From the NCBI GenBank assembly GCA_944470555.2, contig OX104134.1, forward strand, positions 53,373,890 to 53,437,889: a stretch of DNA of 64,000 nt. Reading direction: 5' to 3'. The translations under genes were made by a program, and so were the position numbers. This DNA comes from Heterobilharzia americana (taxonomy: Eukaryota > Platyhelminthes > Trematoda > Strigeidida > Schistosomatidae). The notes beneath the pieces were generated by a model. The model was not told the DNA's origin. It saw only the letters and a program-made list of their open reading frames with translations, and searched no databases. Of the stretch, positions 32,325 to 44,596 are shown piece after piece; position 1 is the stretch's first letter, and each line of letters begins with the position of its first letter.

Positions 32325-33680
32325 GAGTGGCATCCGAGGCTACTCAGGGAGATTGTTTCTCACGCAGCTGAACCATTGAATACCATATTTAGACTGTTTC
32401 TCAGTGAAGGCATACTCCTCTATGGTTGAAAGGACCCCATAATCAAGAAAATTACCATGTAGCACCTATCATATTATAGACCGACATGCTTGGCTGGTAT
32501 TGTAGTAAAAATCCCAGAAAGAGTAATAAAGAAAGTCATTACAATCCACCCGAAAAGCAAAACTCTATTGTACCGTTTCATAATATGGCTTTCGTATGCG
32601 TTTCTCTTGCTTGGCAAACCTTCTTAAAGCCAGAAAAAGTTGGGTTAGGTATAAATATGATAAGATACTAAAAGAAGTCATTTCTATAGACTTCAGTAAA
32701 GCAACAGACAAAGTACCTCAAAAGAGGCCGCTCGTGAGGCCAGAAAGTTTGGAATCACTGAAAATCTACCTGCATGCATCAGAGAATTCCCTCTTGGTAG
32801 GAAACAAGGATCAATACTCAACTCTCCATTTGGAAGTCGGTCCAGAGCGAAGTTCGGCCAGCCACAGTCCTGTGTCCTCTACTATTTCTCATATACATGA
32901 ATAACTTTTCACGATCACAAAATCCCCATAGTTCTGTATGCAGATGAACATCTGACGAGAAATTAGGGACAATGAAGTGCACGTTCACTTCAAGTTTTTA
33001 ACCTGGTTGGATAAATGGCCGATGTCTATCAACGCACACATGTGAGCAAGCACATAAGGTGCACCGATAGGAACACACAATATTTCTGGGACTCCTATAC
33101 TCTAAGTATCAACCAATTAGGAGGCTACAGAGCACTTTTGATTGGTTGGAGATCGAGGTTTAAGAGCATTTTCGGCGCTACGCGAAACTTTTACGAAAAT
33201 AAGTGGTTATATGTTCACCATCTTACGCACAAGTTTAGTTGGATCACAACTGAAAGACTGTGCTCAAGTGGCACATTCTTCTGTATTCTGGAAGGAATTT
33301 AGAGGATGGCCACTCATAGTCCATATGTCGGATAGACTAACCTATGGAGAACAATGTCAGGGGCTGATCCCCTTCTTCTTGTTTTATGGCACACAGAGGG
33401 GAAATCTAATCATATTATAAGAGGTTTTAAGAAATGACTTCAAACCTGGTCTATCGTTTCTTTTCCTTCTCACTTAGTCGGAATATCTCAGACAGAAAGC
33501 CGAAGACGAACTTCATGTCCGTAAGAACTGACTTTCGTATGGAGAAATCAACTCTTGTGACTGACTTCCAGGAGAAGGGATGTCCGTATCATCAAAAGAG
33601 GATAGGTTAGGCACAGAGATTTTCGAGAAAGGGGCTATAAAGACTCATAGCTTTCTACCCTCAAACTAAAATGTGGATCT
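32325..33680 (+). mobile_element. CR1-like non-LTR RT, decayed
   Basis: Reading across frames gives HPRLLREIVSHAAEPLNTIF, then SYYRPTCLAGIVVKIPERV, SCLANLLKARKSWVRYK, and IDFSKATDKVPQKRPLV (motif A). Motif C reads VLYADEHL near 32935, the second catalytic aspartate having become glutamate. The C-terminal end shows ILRTSLVGSQLKDCAQVAHS and YGTQRGNLI, the thumb and tail of such proteins. Stops and frameshifts are scattered throughout. It differs from the 0.3 and 3.5 kb fragments, being nearer the family whose C-terminal end contains a VQRRATK-like helix. Confidence 0.75.
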
Positions 33681-33689
33681 AAATGAAGT

Positions 33690-35360
33690 CAATATGTTAG
33701 AAGCAAATGGCTAGAACAAGCGACCGAAAACGTTAAGTAACGACAAGATTGGATGTTGAAATGCGACACAAAATTCACATATGTCATCTCGACGTATCGT
33801 GAAGACCAATATTGGGAAATCGGTTTCATATTCCCGATTTCTGATTGACTCAGTCAATTGATACCTGTTGAGAAACACTTTACATGCGCGAACAATTGTC
33901 CCAGTATTGTATAAGTGTGAGTCGGAGCTACACAAGACACAGTGTAATATTTAGGGTATGTATTTGCTAAAGCCAATTAAATGGTACAGTACCAAAATGT
34001 GCTTTGTCAAATGGAAAAATCAATGGTGGTATTACATTATAATAGTGTCCACATTCTATGATCAAATTGTTGACACAGTAGCAGGGTGGAGTGTAAAAGA
34101 CTACTGCTTCATACGTTAATTATTGGAGAAATGTAGTCGAACTGAAAAATGATATTCTGCTTCTCAAAAGTGAAAAAGCATCAAACTGCTTAAGGCTACA
34201 CTCTTACTGCTTTTACGAGACCAACCATAAATACAAATAAACTTGAAAGCGTGCAATTAGTAAATCTATCCTGAAAACACAAAGTAAGTTATATAAACAA
34301 AACCACTGTTCCAGAGGTTCCATTGTTTTACAGATGTAGGAAATAATAAAATGTCTCCTGTTGTATCTTAAACGCCAAGTCAGAGGTTCAGAGTTAGATA
34401 TTTAAAGTACCTATAGCCAGTGTAGTTACAACTGGCATCACTGAGATATATGTTCCACCCGATGATTCCTTTCTCTACCTCATTTCGAACGCTAGGGAAG
34501 TGAGTGGATATACGATAAAGCGGCTGAAATTATGGCCTTGTTTTTATTGACTTCGCGTTACTGAAGTAGTGAATGTCTCGAAGATCCCACGTCCAACATC
34601 CAGTATGAAAAGTATGAGCGTAGAAAACTGACGGTTTTTGGCCTCTCACGTCTCGTATATGGACTTCATTCTTGCTGTTCGGTTTTACTCATATGGTGAG
34701 CAAGGTGGTATTTTCTTCTGTTCTACTATTATTTGTAGTCGGATAAGTGATTATGTTTGTTGGTATTTGCAGCTTAATAGTTAGTTTGGTATGGAAGCTA
34801 GGAAGTGCCAGTAAGATAAGGGTCCTTTCACTACTCTTGTCTGTATACATGTCTGAACGATAACAGCAGGATAGTCCAGGAAGATTTATGGAATGTCCCT
34901 AAAGAAGGAAGGTAGATGGTATGGTGTCAATTACTGCGTAAGAGGCGGGAGACAATGAGTGTACCAAAATAGAAGTAGTAAATAAGAAAGTAGCTGTGTG
35001 CTGGCAAGGCCATTGGTATCTTGAGTATGCTGTCGGTAAGCCACATCAACTAACACATTTATCTAGCCCTCTTCCGAATGAGTCCACTGAGAGTGCTTCA
35101 CTGCAGTGAGTCATTCCGTAGGGCAAATACTCATTAGGGAAGTAAGTTTGACCCTAGCCTGGTATCGGCACTTTCATGTGTCAGTCTGATGGGGTTCTCT
35201 CGTAGTGAAAACCACCTAGCAGCTGATGTTATTTTACTTGGATGACTTGCTCGATGAAAGGCTATCAAATGTCCACTCCTCTGTCTGCTATCAAGTAAAT
35301 GAGCTAAGGGGCCTCATTGTGTGAGAATATGTTCTCCCCCCTTATTCTGACAACTAATTT
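33690..35360. other. No feature seen
   Basis: No coding or repeat signal supported. Confidence 0.35.
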
Positions 35361-35364
35361 AATG

Positions 35365-37570
35365 CCGACTCTTCGAATTTTATCAAACGGACTTGAGTCT
35401 CCTGAATGCTTGAAACACCGACTTAGTGGAGGCTCCCAGACGCAGCCGCACGTAGGACTTGAAGACCCTTAGAAATAGCTCAGTTGTGAGGTCACCAAGC
35501 TGTCTGCACAGATAGCCAAAAGCGTCTTCGCTGCGGCTGATATTCCGTTTTATTCGAGGTGGTGCTCAGAGTTTCGGGAAAGTCTGACCTTAGGTATTTT
35601 CCCTTGGGCACTTTAGTGACGGCATGGCTACCCAACCTGTAAATGAATTCGGTCATCTTTGTTTCGTGAGTTCGGATGTACATAACTTTGCACCCTTCCA
35701 GGTTGACTTCCAAACCGTTCTCTGGTGACCAGTTCTCCGGGTAGTTTTGGGGTAATCCCCGGTCAGCCTCTTCGCTTGACACCCTCCGATTTTAAACATC
35801 ATCAGCCAAAAGGATAGGTGATAACATTTTGTGTGCGAGAAGGTTGATGAATATAGGGAAAAAGAAATGACCATGGGACTGCGCTCCAAAATTATCCCAC
35901 GTCGATGGCTCCCAGCTGAGCTGTATCCTGTCCACTTTCTTGTAGAGCTGCTTGCCTTTTGGATACTCACTAAATCAGGAAAGCGCAAGTTTATTCATAC
36001 CTGCCAAGGCGATCTTGTGGGGTGTATTTCGTGCGGAACGCTAACGAATACTTTTCCTAGGTCAGTGGAAATGAGTTGGCTTTGCTTTCTGTTGTCCCAG
36101 CTAAATATCCAGTCGACCCTGGCGGTGGGCAGTTTGGTGTTACATGAACGTCCACCACGCAGACCACGCTAAATAGTATGAAAGGTGCCTTTCTCGTTGA
36201 AGAATTGCCAGTCCTTATGTCCTACTAGGCTTTCGAATGCTTTAGACAGTGATGGGGATAAGGCAGTTGGTCTGAATTTGCTAGAGCTCCTCTCGTCTGC
36301 TACTTTAAAGATGTGCCCTTTGAGAAGGATTCCACCTGATTCAAGCAAGCGGGTGAATAAACCACATATCGGATTCACACACCAATTCTTCCGGACTCCT
36401 GGTCTGAAATGACTACAGTCAGGCCCCTTTCCAGGGTCAGATCGGGATAATTTTTCTGATGCCTTTTCCCGTGTGGTGGCGACGCAACAGGGATACTCAC
36501 TCCCATCGGTATGACAAGGAACATTTCTTGGCTGTGCGGTTTTGGTGTCAGAAGTCCTGAAGCTGTGCTTCAAGGCATGAGCTCAGAAGTTCAGCTATTC
36601 CTAAACTGCCCAGCGGTTCTCCGTTGGGGCCTGTCATAAAACCAACTCTTTTGTTTATCAGTTTCCTCTTCGACGGTAATACACCGGTACAGTTTTTCGA
36701 GTTGCTTTGTAACCTCCTCTTCGGGTTTTATTGATAGCTGAACCCCTCGCTTCGGACTCCATTGATGCACTAGTTGCAATCTTCGGTAGATCAGGAGGCA
36801 TGACTTCCTACGTGACGAAAGCTACTTGAACCAGGCCTGCTTTCATCTCTGGTGTGTCTTCCAACTTTCACGCTTTAGCCATAAAGTTCTCATCGGCTGC
36901 CGATGTATTGCCTCTGGCATGCCGTTACGGGTCCCCCTGAGGACTGTTTCTTTCAGCTACAACCACTGTTCATCTAGTGCGAGGAAGTAAACTCTTCAGC
37001 TTCGGAGTGAAGGATTTGGTAGCGTATCTTCCTTCCAGCTCGAAGTGGATACATGATGCGTTGAAGTCATTGAGAACGATAAGGGAATCATAATATACTG
37101 GGGCAGTTGCCGATAGTGTATTGGTGACCTTTTCCTCGTGGCCAGGATTCCTAGCAGATTATCTATATACATAAGTTCTGACGGGTATATAGTGCAGCGG
37201 AGAGTCAAGTGACACGATAGAGTGCAAGAATTAGGTGAAAGCAGCACCTTCCATCGTTCTCGCCTTTGAAAGCTTGCCTACCCAGAGAGTCACTTCACTT
37301 CCCACTACGAGACCTGTATCCCTTTGAAAGATATCCATGTCAGCGACGCTCATTTCTTTATCAGAAATATCTGGTGAGAATCGAGACTCCGCTGCTGATG
37401 TGGTATTGGTGTGCAAGTGTTCACGGAGCGTCCTCACCTGCTGTTCTCCCCTAAAATTGTAATGCGTACATGTCGGGGTGTGCCAGATGAGGGTAAACTC
37501 GTGATCACATATTACTATGGGGGAAGCGCAAGTGAGGTTGGTTTCTAGTGTCTCGTCACAAGTTCTCATA
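35365..37570 (-). mobile_element. CR1-like retrotransposon, EN and RT remnants
   Basis: Minus strand, five or more frames. Endonuclease start at 37569-37231: VRTLREHLHTN and DISDKEMSVADMDIFQRD, closely paralleling the plus element's DISDEEMRVAGMELFRRD at 40676. The linker/RT start (36591-36779) contains KPEEEVTKQLEKLYRC; the RT (36573-36169) has FTRLLESGGILLKGHIFKV and SSKFRPTALSPSLSKAFESL. The later RT (35782-35492) has NGLEVNLEGCKVMYIRTHE. All pieces are separated by stops. Confidence 0.75.
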
Positions 37571-37579
37571 GGACCGGGA

Positions 37580-38650
37580 TCGCTCCCTTTTTAAAGTTTC
37601 AATTTCACTTCAATGGAGGATCAGAGTAGCAGAAGTTTCACCACTTGTTGTTCTTCACTCTCTAGTTTGTGTCCATGTGATAACCACTGGCTCGGGAGGT
37701 CTTGGAGGATATTGTCTGTTTACATACCCGGTGGATCTTGATTTACTCACACACAACCAAACTGAGGAGATTACACTGTCGTTTACATTATGCCTGTAAG
37801 TGTAATCCTCTTTGAATAAAGTGTATGAGTCGAATTCGATGTCTGATAGTAGGGGGATGGAGACGAACTGCAGATAATGATTAAAAATAGCGACAATTTC
37901 GGGTTGGTCTTAGCGGCCCTCTACGTCCTTTCAACGGTAGAATATCGAGGCCAGTTGCCATTTTAAGCCACTGCCGCCGTTCGACGTCGACAGAGTCGTG
38001 CTTTTTGCCAGAGTTTGCGCTTGGCAGTTCTGGAATTTCGAGCGCAACCACTACTGTGTTTTTCTTTCCCTCTCGTAATGGCGACGGTTTTTTCCGTCTG
38101 CGCTGGAATTGGTAAGTACTGACAGTGCTTGACTAACCTGAGAGAAGCAGAACGTCCACAGTGTTTTTCTTGAAACTGATGGAGACTCTTAAGCGTGGTA
38201 GCTTGTTTTAGGGTGCTCATCTCCCCCCCCAGAGTTCCCCGGCGAGTGGATAAGTCCACATTTCGGGTAGTGGTCAACCCATATTTGACCGTCAAACTGT
38301 TTCATTTTAACCGAATCTGGTCCGTCGGTATATCAACATTTAGCAAGGTGATAGTATTGGCTGCCTTGTGGCCTGGATTTGGCACAACCGGCATGAACGA
38401 CCTTGGGCAGTCACCTTTTCGCGTCTTCTCCCTGTTGCGACGTCAAGGGTGCTCTGGTTGTGTTTCATCACCAATCCCTTAGGCAATGCCTTCTGTGAGT
38501 TTGTAGGTCACCGTGGCCAGGTGGCCAAACTGCCTTAGCTCTCGGTTCTCCTCGGAGGTCATTCCCCAGGAAATATCTTTCCTGGTTATACATACGCATC
38601 TGGAGCTTACGGTTAAACTCGTTGGTCAAGAGCAGAGGATCAAGTGACAA
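37580..38650 (-). mobile_element. Probable 5' part of the minus CR1-like element
   Basis: Higher GC than the surroundings and continuous with the endonuclease remnant downstream. Two minus-strand open stretches (38295-37963 and 38650-38468) are basic and could be ORF1 remnants, but no finger motif is visible. Assignment rests on position. Confidence 0.35.
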
Positions 38651-39138
38651 GTGTCTGAAGGTGAGCCAACATAAATTATCTTCCCTTTTCTATTCTGTCC
38701 TTTTGCTGCATTCAGTCTTCAACCCTCTTATTGTTGTTAACTACTTGTTTTCCCAAGAAGTTTATATCATAGCGACATGTCTGCCCAAAACGCTAGGTCT
38801 GAAGCTTTGACACGGATAACGCGGTCGTGCACAACAACGGCCAGTAACACCCTAAACAACACACTAGTCTGTACTAGAAGACAAACAGAGGTAGGGCAGA
38901 ACACCGAACTTCTGAAGAAGTGGCCAACCCATGTTTCTAGAATTCCAGTCGCCATCAGACAGGTGACACAGAGTAGCACTAGCCCGTCACAAACTAGTCC
39001 TATCTTGAGCAAGGATCATACCATGCCTGAAATAGAAGACGACGTAAAAGGCTTCAGAACAAGGCAGCCACAAGCAGTTCGCCACAATCCGTAGCACCTT
39101 ATTCATGGAAGGAAGGCTGTATTACGACACCCGATGGC

Positions 39139-39588
39139 TGCAGTGTTTGCACCAAAGTTGTTTCGGTAGTCGATGAGGCATTTGCATGCAACCTGTGTCA
39201 ACGATGGGTGCATTGCCACTGCGATACCAAAGTCCCCCGACAATACTATAAGCTGATGAAGAGACAACCATGCAAGTGGTTCTGGTACATCTGTCCAGAG
39301 TGCAGGAAAATGCCCGCACTCCGCACAGAAAGCCTGAAGGAGATGCTCTCCGCCACGCAAAAGCTACCAGCATCCTCGAATAAAGTAGGGTTAACACCAA
39401 AGGATAACACAGAGAGACCTGGAAACAGACCTAGAGCTCCAGCTGTGGGCACGCCATCTCGCGTGGGGACCATATTAGGTCAAGTCTCCATACCCCTACC
39501 CGGCCCCAGGGGACGTCAAGCGCATGGCCAAAGACATCGACCGCCGAAGCCTCTACGAAACCCATTCCGAACACCCCACACACCGTGA
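39139..39588 (+). pseudogene. CR1-like ORF1, PHD finger segment
   Basis: The frame reads CSVC (39139-39150), CNLC, then WVHCHCDTK and finally CPEC (39292-39303), giving the C4-H-C3 spacing of a PHD finger. Between the last pairs is KLMKRQPCKWFWYI, with the tryptophan expected before the final CxxC. PHD fingers occur in ORF1 of several CR1 and related elements, where they are thought to aid nucleic-acid or protein binding. The downstream part is proline-rich. It joins the next frame by overlap at 39585. Confidence 0.65.
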
Positions 39589-40493
39589 CTGAGAAACAAC
39601 CAGTGGAATTACTCAAACCCATTGGGAAGTCGGGCGTGCCACCCACAACGAACCCAGGTCACAGGAGGACCAACTCGATCATTTTGTTCAACGTCGATGT
39701 ATCGACAGACTCATTGTTGGTCGAGAGGGAACAATTTGACAGCCGAATGTGGACCGACTACTGTCAGATGCTGGGACTCCCTCCCCTCCCTGCAACTTTG
39801 TGTCGCCTTTCTCGAGGAAGCCATGCACCCCGAGATAAGCCACCCCCTTTACGTGTGTCCCTAAATACCGCCAAAGAGGCTGAAGACACACTCCTCCTCT
39901 CGCGACAACCGGACGTTGTTAATGCCTGTAAAATTCGGGCCAGGCCTGACAAGCCATGGTCAGTAAGAGAGGAGGAGAGAAAGTCAGCGGTTGGAAATCC
40001 CAACAGAAACAACACTATAGTTGTACATGGGATTCCAGAATTGCCAAGTGACAGCTCGGTCAAAGATCGGTACTTTCACGACGTCCAACAATGGCAATGG
40101 CTCTCAACCAAAGTTGGTCTCAACAGTATACCGGCCAACAGCGTCAGTAGACTGCCAAGGCCAGCGCACCTGAAGACCATACCCAATCCCAGACTACTTG
40201 CCGTCCAGTTCGACTCATATGCCTCCCTCACAGACGTTCTGCACGCATGGTATAATGCGAAAGATCGCATGGGTGGCTCAATACGTATATGTGAAAGTAA
40301 GCCTAGACCCACAAGGCAAGAGGAGAGACGGCAACCACCAAGACCTCTGGAGTCAGTGGTCGTCACACAGGCGCTGACCAGTGAGTTAGATACATCAAGT
40401 AAAGAAGCCACCACTGCTACAGCCCCCACCCAAGTTAAGAACAAAACACAAAAAACGGAACAATGCCAGTCCTATGAGGACTGGCGAGGCTAA
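39585..40493 (+). pseudogene. CR1-like ORF1, C-terminal part
   Basis: 302-codon open frame beginning at a GTG. It contains RTNSIILFNVDVSTDSLLVE, PPLRVSLNTAKEAEDTLLLS and NNTIVVHGIPELPSDS. The order resembles the RRM-like/CTD-like region of non-LTR ORF1 proteins (short beta strands around a PLRVxL segment), which is an inference. It ends 20 bases into the ORF2 frame, so the two ORFs overlap slightly. Confidence 0.55.
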
Positions 40494-40860
40494 ATTCAAC
40501 CACGTAAGCGCTCATCCCGCGAAAATACACATCCAGACCTCCCCTCTCATCAGGCACACTCTAATATGTATGTACAGCAACGTTAGGGGGCTAATAGGGA
40601 AGGTAGCAAAAATGAGGACGCTGCGTGAACATCAGCACTCCGACATCATATTCATCACCGAATCCTGGCTCTCGGACATCTCCGACGAAGAGATGCGTGT
40701 TGCTGGCATGGAACTCTTCCGCAGGGACAGGGAACATAGAGCAGGAGGGGGAGTGGCTATCTACGTAAACTCCTGTTTAAAGGCAAGGATGGTTAGCGAT
40801 ACGGCCTTAACCCAGCTCCCAGAGTCTCTATGGTGCTACTTCACTCTCTTCTTTATTCTC
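40474..40860 (+). pseudogene. CR1-like ORF2, endonuclease N-terminal fragment
   Basis: Reads MYSNVRGLIGKVAKMRTLRE, then DIIFITESWLSDISDEEM (catalytic glutamate in TESWL) and ELFRRDREHRAGGGVAIYVN. The endonuclease is recognisable until QLPESLWC at about 40835, after which the sequence becomes low-complexity t/c-rich and the homology ends. Confidence 0.75.
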
Positions 40861-40869
40861 TCTTCATTC

Positions 40870-41480
40870 CTTTACCACTACCTTACTATTCTCTTCAGGT
40901 ACCTACACAGACAGGAGTCATGGCAGTTCTCTAAACTTCCCAGCAACCCGTAGCTCCCTAATCACTCTACAAATTACAACCTACTAACCCACAAAACATC
41001 CACCTCACCGAAGCTAAAAGCAAGAAAGCAGAGGGGATTTCCTCGTCCACTGCAGGAGTAAACCGAACAACTGGAACCAAGCCCTAAGAACTAGACGCGA
41101 GAGATCAAAAACTACCAGTTTTCTACGCTCGCACTATCAATATTGGATATTGGAATACAAAACAAGGCGATTTTCGTACGCGATAGTATGTGCCAGGATA
41201 CAGGCCTGACTTTATTCTTGGCTTCCTTCATATTTTCTCTTGAGGTTTTACTTACTGCTTTTGTATAGTCAAGGGTATATTTTTGAAGTCTTTAGTACGA
41301 GCAGATCAAATCAAGCCATTTGCATGGTTGTTTTCTCATTAGCTTATACCGCTATCGGGTTGCTTCGCCATCACAGTGCAATGTTGGCACGAAAAGCACG
41401 CAAATGCCTCATCCATTGCTGGTACAACCTTGACACACATCATCAGGGGTTATGGTATTACTAGTTTTGCTTGCGTTTGA
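40870..41480. other. Between CR1-like element and DNA transposon
   Basis: No supported coding. Possibly decayed 3' CR1 sequence. Confidence 0.35.
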
Positions 41481-41486
41481 CATTTC

Positions 41487-41521
41487 CCCAGCTAACATTT
41501 ACTTCGGGCACGCTTTGCAAC
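41487..41521 (+). repeat. Left terminal inverted repeat
   Basis: Begins cccagctaacatttacttcg and continues gggcacgctttgcaac; its reverse complement is found at 44597-44631. Confidence 0.8.
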
Positions 41522-42333
41522 TTTCGGGTTTTAACCGAAGCTACATCGGGCGCACTTAGGAACTTTTGGGTACTCCCCTAAATTTTGAAACTATTTTACT
41601 CGGCCGCTAACGTTTTACTGACTTCTATAACAAAAAGACGTATAGCACATAAACGTCAATTAATCAGCTAAAAATAGAACGGATTATGCCTTCTCATCAC
41701 TTGGGATATGGATTATTACAAATTAGTGATTGCGAGCGAATATCCGGTTCACAATACTATACACGCATTGGTAAGCAGTGGTAATTTTTGTGTGAGTAAA
41801 ATTAATGCTTTCAGTTACAATGGCAAGTCCTCTAACCAATGCTGTAACTGGTGAACCAGTGACTATTGCATTTGAGGAACGTAGACCGTCATTAAGCATC
41901 GCATCAAAAAGCTGAAAAAAAGGCGACGAAGCTGGTATTTGCGTAAGGCTTTTTTGGTCCCTTAACTGCATGGCTTAGCTCGACTTGGATTTAAACTGCG
42001 TCAGAGTATGTCTACACTATACTGATGAGTTAAAAAATATGAGTACCAATGGAGCATACAACCGACAGGTAGTTCTATTGAAATCATTTTCGACCTAATC
42101 TAAAAGCAGTACCATCTCCAAGTTTAGGCTATTACCGGCGAGATAGTTGCCTTGATGACAGTAAGTTAACTTATAAATTAACCTTGAACAGTTGTTCAAC
42201 CAATTTCAATACACAATGATGAAGACATGGGTAATTGCCAAGAGAACGAAGTGCAGGAATGTTTGGTCGCTCCAGACATACCAGTATTTGACGACGTTGC
42301 AACTTTTTAAAGCAGGAGTCCATCACAAACACC

Positions 42334-43140
42334 GTGCCACGTTCTATTCTGCATGCTATAAGAAACATCGTCAAACGAACAAATATGAGTCAAGCTAATG
42401 CACGCATTTTACTGGAGGAGCTTCGTCCCTTTCACCCTGAACTTCCAGTTGATCCTCGGACGGTGATAAGAACGCCAAGTCACTCGTCTAAGAAAACAAT
42501 AGGATCTGGTACATATGTTCACGTTGGCCTTCAACATCAGCTGGGAAATCAGATAATGAATGAACAAGTACTGTTGGCCAGAAAACATATTGTACTACAG
42601 CTGAACGTAGATGGCGCACAACTGTTCATGAACTCATACTTGTAAATATAGTCAATACTGGGAAGACTGACAGCCCCGAAGGTTAGTGATGTATTTTTAG
42701 TAGGTATCTATTCCAGTCCTTGTAAACCTGCTGACGTTCATGAGTTCATGAAGGAGACGATTGCGGTACTGAGATCACTTATTGATTCAGGTCTTGAACT
42801 AAGCAACGGTCTGACAGTTTCAGTTGAACTGAAAAGTGTTATTTGCGATACCCCAGCTCGGTCATTTGTTAAGCAGATTTCAGGACATAATTCTAAACGC
42901 GGTTGTGATAAATGCTTCGCTCAATGTACGAGGCAACATAATCGCATGACTTTCTCATCAATGCGTGGTACTCTTAGGACAGACCATTGCTTTCGAAGTC
43001 AAAAAGACGAACATCACCACCGTGGAAGGTCTCCATTTGAGAAACTAAGCATCGGTATGATTAAGGCATTCCCACTAGACCCTATGCATCTGGTATTACT
43101 AGGGTTGTTAGAAAGATGCTTAGCTACACACATGGCCTGA
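42334..43140 (+). pseudogene. EnSpm-like transposase, two fragments
   Basis: The first stretch (42334-42645) reads LPVDPRTVIRTPSHSSKKT, GSGTYVHVGLQHQL and IVLQLNVDGAQLF, the N-terminal core with an NVDG aspartate block. After stops in a roughly 45-base gap, the next (42688-43140) reads DVFLVGIYSSPCKPADVHEF, VICDTPARSFVKQISGHNS, GCDKCFAQC and KAFPLDPMHLVLLGLLERC. These are the landmarks of animal EnSpm transposases (LDxMHLV block, zinc-knuckle-like CxxC). The C-terminal catalytic region beyond 43140 cannot be read, so the enzyme is broken. Confidence 0.75.
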
Positions 43141-43722
43141 TGTGAAAAATCATAGCCAACCGACTGAAGGCTTTTCACCATACAGGTTCACGCAGCTCGC
43201 AACTTACGGTATTTGTATTATTTGCTAATTAACTGTTAAAGACAACATCGATAAGGCTCGCGAGGCCTATGCAGATTTCACAAAGCTGCATAGCAGTCCA
43301 AAAGACGTATCAACATCGGATACTGAGCCAGCCATCAATGTAAGACGTAACCGGTGTGTGTATTATTTACAATAACTTCTCTTTTCAGTGGCATTGACCG
43401 CAAGGTGAAAGTACGTTCAACGGGTGTGTCTGCCGATTACCCCTCACGAATTCTGGAAGATGGTGGCCTGGATTTTAGTCCAACTATTTTCAGAAAGCCT
43501 TTCGCCGGTTGTTCCTCCAGCAGATGGTATAAATTGCTAAGGTTAATTGAATTGCAGTAGTCAATCTATATATGCACAAGAGTCAGCAAGTTGGACTACT
43601 CTCAATCCTGAGACGTAAGTTCACCTTCTACTAACATTCGACAAAGTCGGACCAAAAACGTTGGAGTACAAACGGATACTTCCGAATGCTCAGCCAATGG
43701 TTGTCGTAACATTTCTGAACGT

Positions 43723-44043
43723 TTGGAAAGAATTGAGAGAATGATGGCTAGCTTAATGGCGACTAGTTCCTTGCATAAGCAGGTCGCATCAATGGATTCT
43801 TCCGAGAGACTTAATGTCTCCGGAAAATGGCTTATCGATAGCGACCTGCGAATGCAAGAATTCGAACAGTATATGACTGATCTCGTTAAGTGTAATTCTG
43901 CAGCACAGGAGTTGTCCTGCCTCGTTGAATCAGACATTGGTGTATCCGTCCGGCGCATAATGGGTACACTACTGGAGCCGAACTTCGGAATACTGTATTC
44001 ATGGTCTTCCACGCAAGACAAGCGTCCTTTTAAGAAACGCTAA
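43723..44043 (+). pseudogene. DUF4806-like protein encoded in the transposon
   Basis: 106 codons, open to a taa at 44041. It starts with a helix (MERIERMMASLMATSSLHKQ), then DLRMQEFEQYMTDLVKCNSA, and VRRIMGTLLEPNFGILYSWS ending TQDKRPFKKR. This arrangement, with a final K..F, resembles the DUF4806 domain, which is often found in proteins encoded by or near EnSpm elements. A coding remnant (RERQGVTAEKIRNHIQKWF) follows at 44120. The domain call is by pattern memory. Confidence 0.5.
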
Positions 44044-44596
44044 TGTCTAAAATTATTTTCAGTAAGTTATCCTGTCAATTTTATCACTTACGAAGACGTC
44101 CTTTTTAACATCCACAGGCACGGGAGCGACAAGGAGTTACTGCCGAGAAAATACGTAATCATATTCAAAAGTGGTTTCATAACGGTCACGACCGATTGAA
44201 GATGAGGGTTAAACGGCCAAAAAAAGACAAATGGTAAGCTTAATATGTTCCCTAATACAATTATATTAGGTGACTGAAATGACCTGAAGATGGTGAGGTT
44301 GTCCCTATCTTGGTCGGTACATACGCGGAAAGCACTCGGCTACCAAGTTCGCCAGAGAGTGTCAACGATTTTCAAGAAGTCTGTGAAGAGTATTCTGCAA
44401 TGTTTATTGTACCAATATAATTTTATTTCCATACTTATGATTTTTGCTTGCTATTTGATGAGCATGAAACGTTTTTCAACGTCGGGCGCACTTTGGGACT
44501 TTTGACACTTTCGGGTAAAAGGTTTGGAACATTCGGGGGAATTTGTGCGTCGCCCTAAATGCGCCCAAAGTAAAATTATAGGGTTTTTGCCCGAAT

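Larger units (their letters stand above)
38777..40860 (+). mobile_element. CR1-like retrotransposon, ORF1 and EN start
   Basis: Plus-strand element in head-to-head orientation with the minus one at 35365-38650. ORF1 is spread over three frames (38777-39094, about 39100-39588, 39585-40493) and contains a PHD-type finger. ORF2 begins at about 40474 with an endonuclease that stops being recognisable near 40860. No RT follows, so the 3' two thirds are missing. GC is clearly higher than in flanking DNA. Confidence 0.75.

Noticed and set aside
39103..40444. Minus-strand open frames across the 39-40 kb element
   Set aside because: Antisense shadows of the CR1-like ORF1 with its PHD finger on the plus strand.
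41480..41490. Target-site duplication of the EnSpm-like element
   Set aside because: Bases outside the two TIRs (ttc on the left, tca on the right) do not match over 3 bp.
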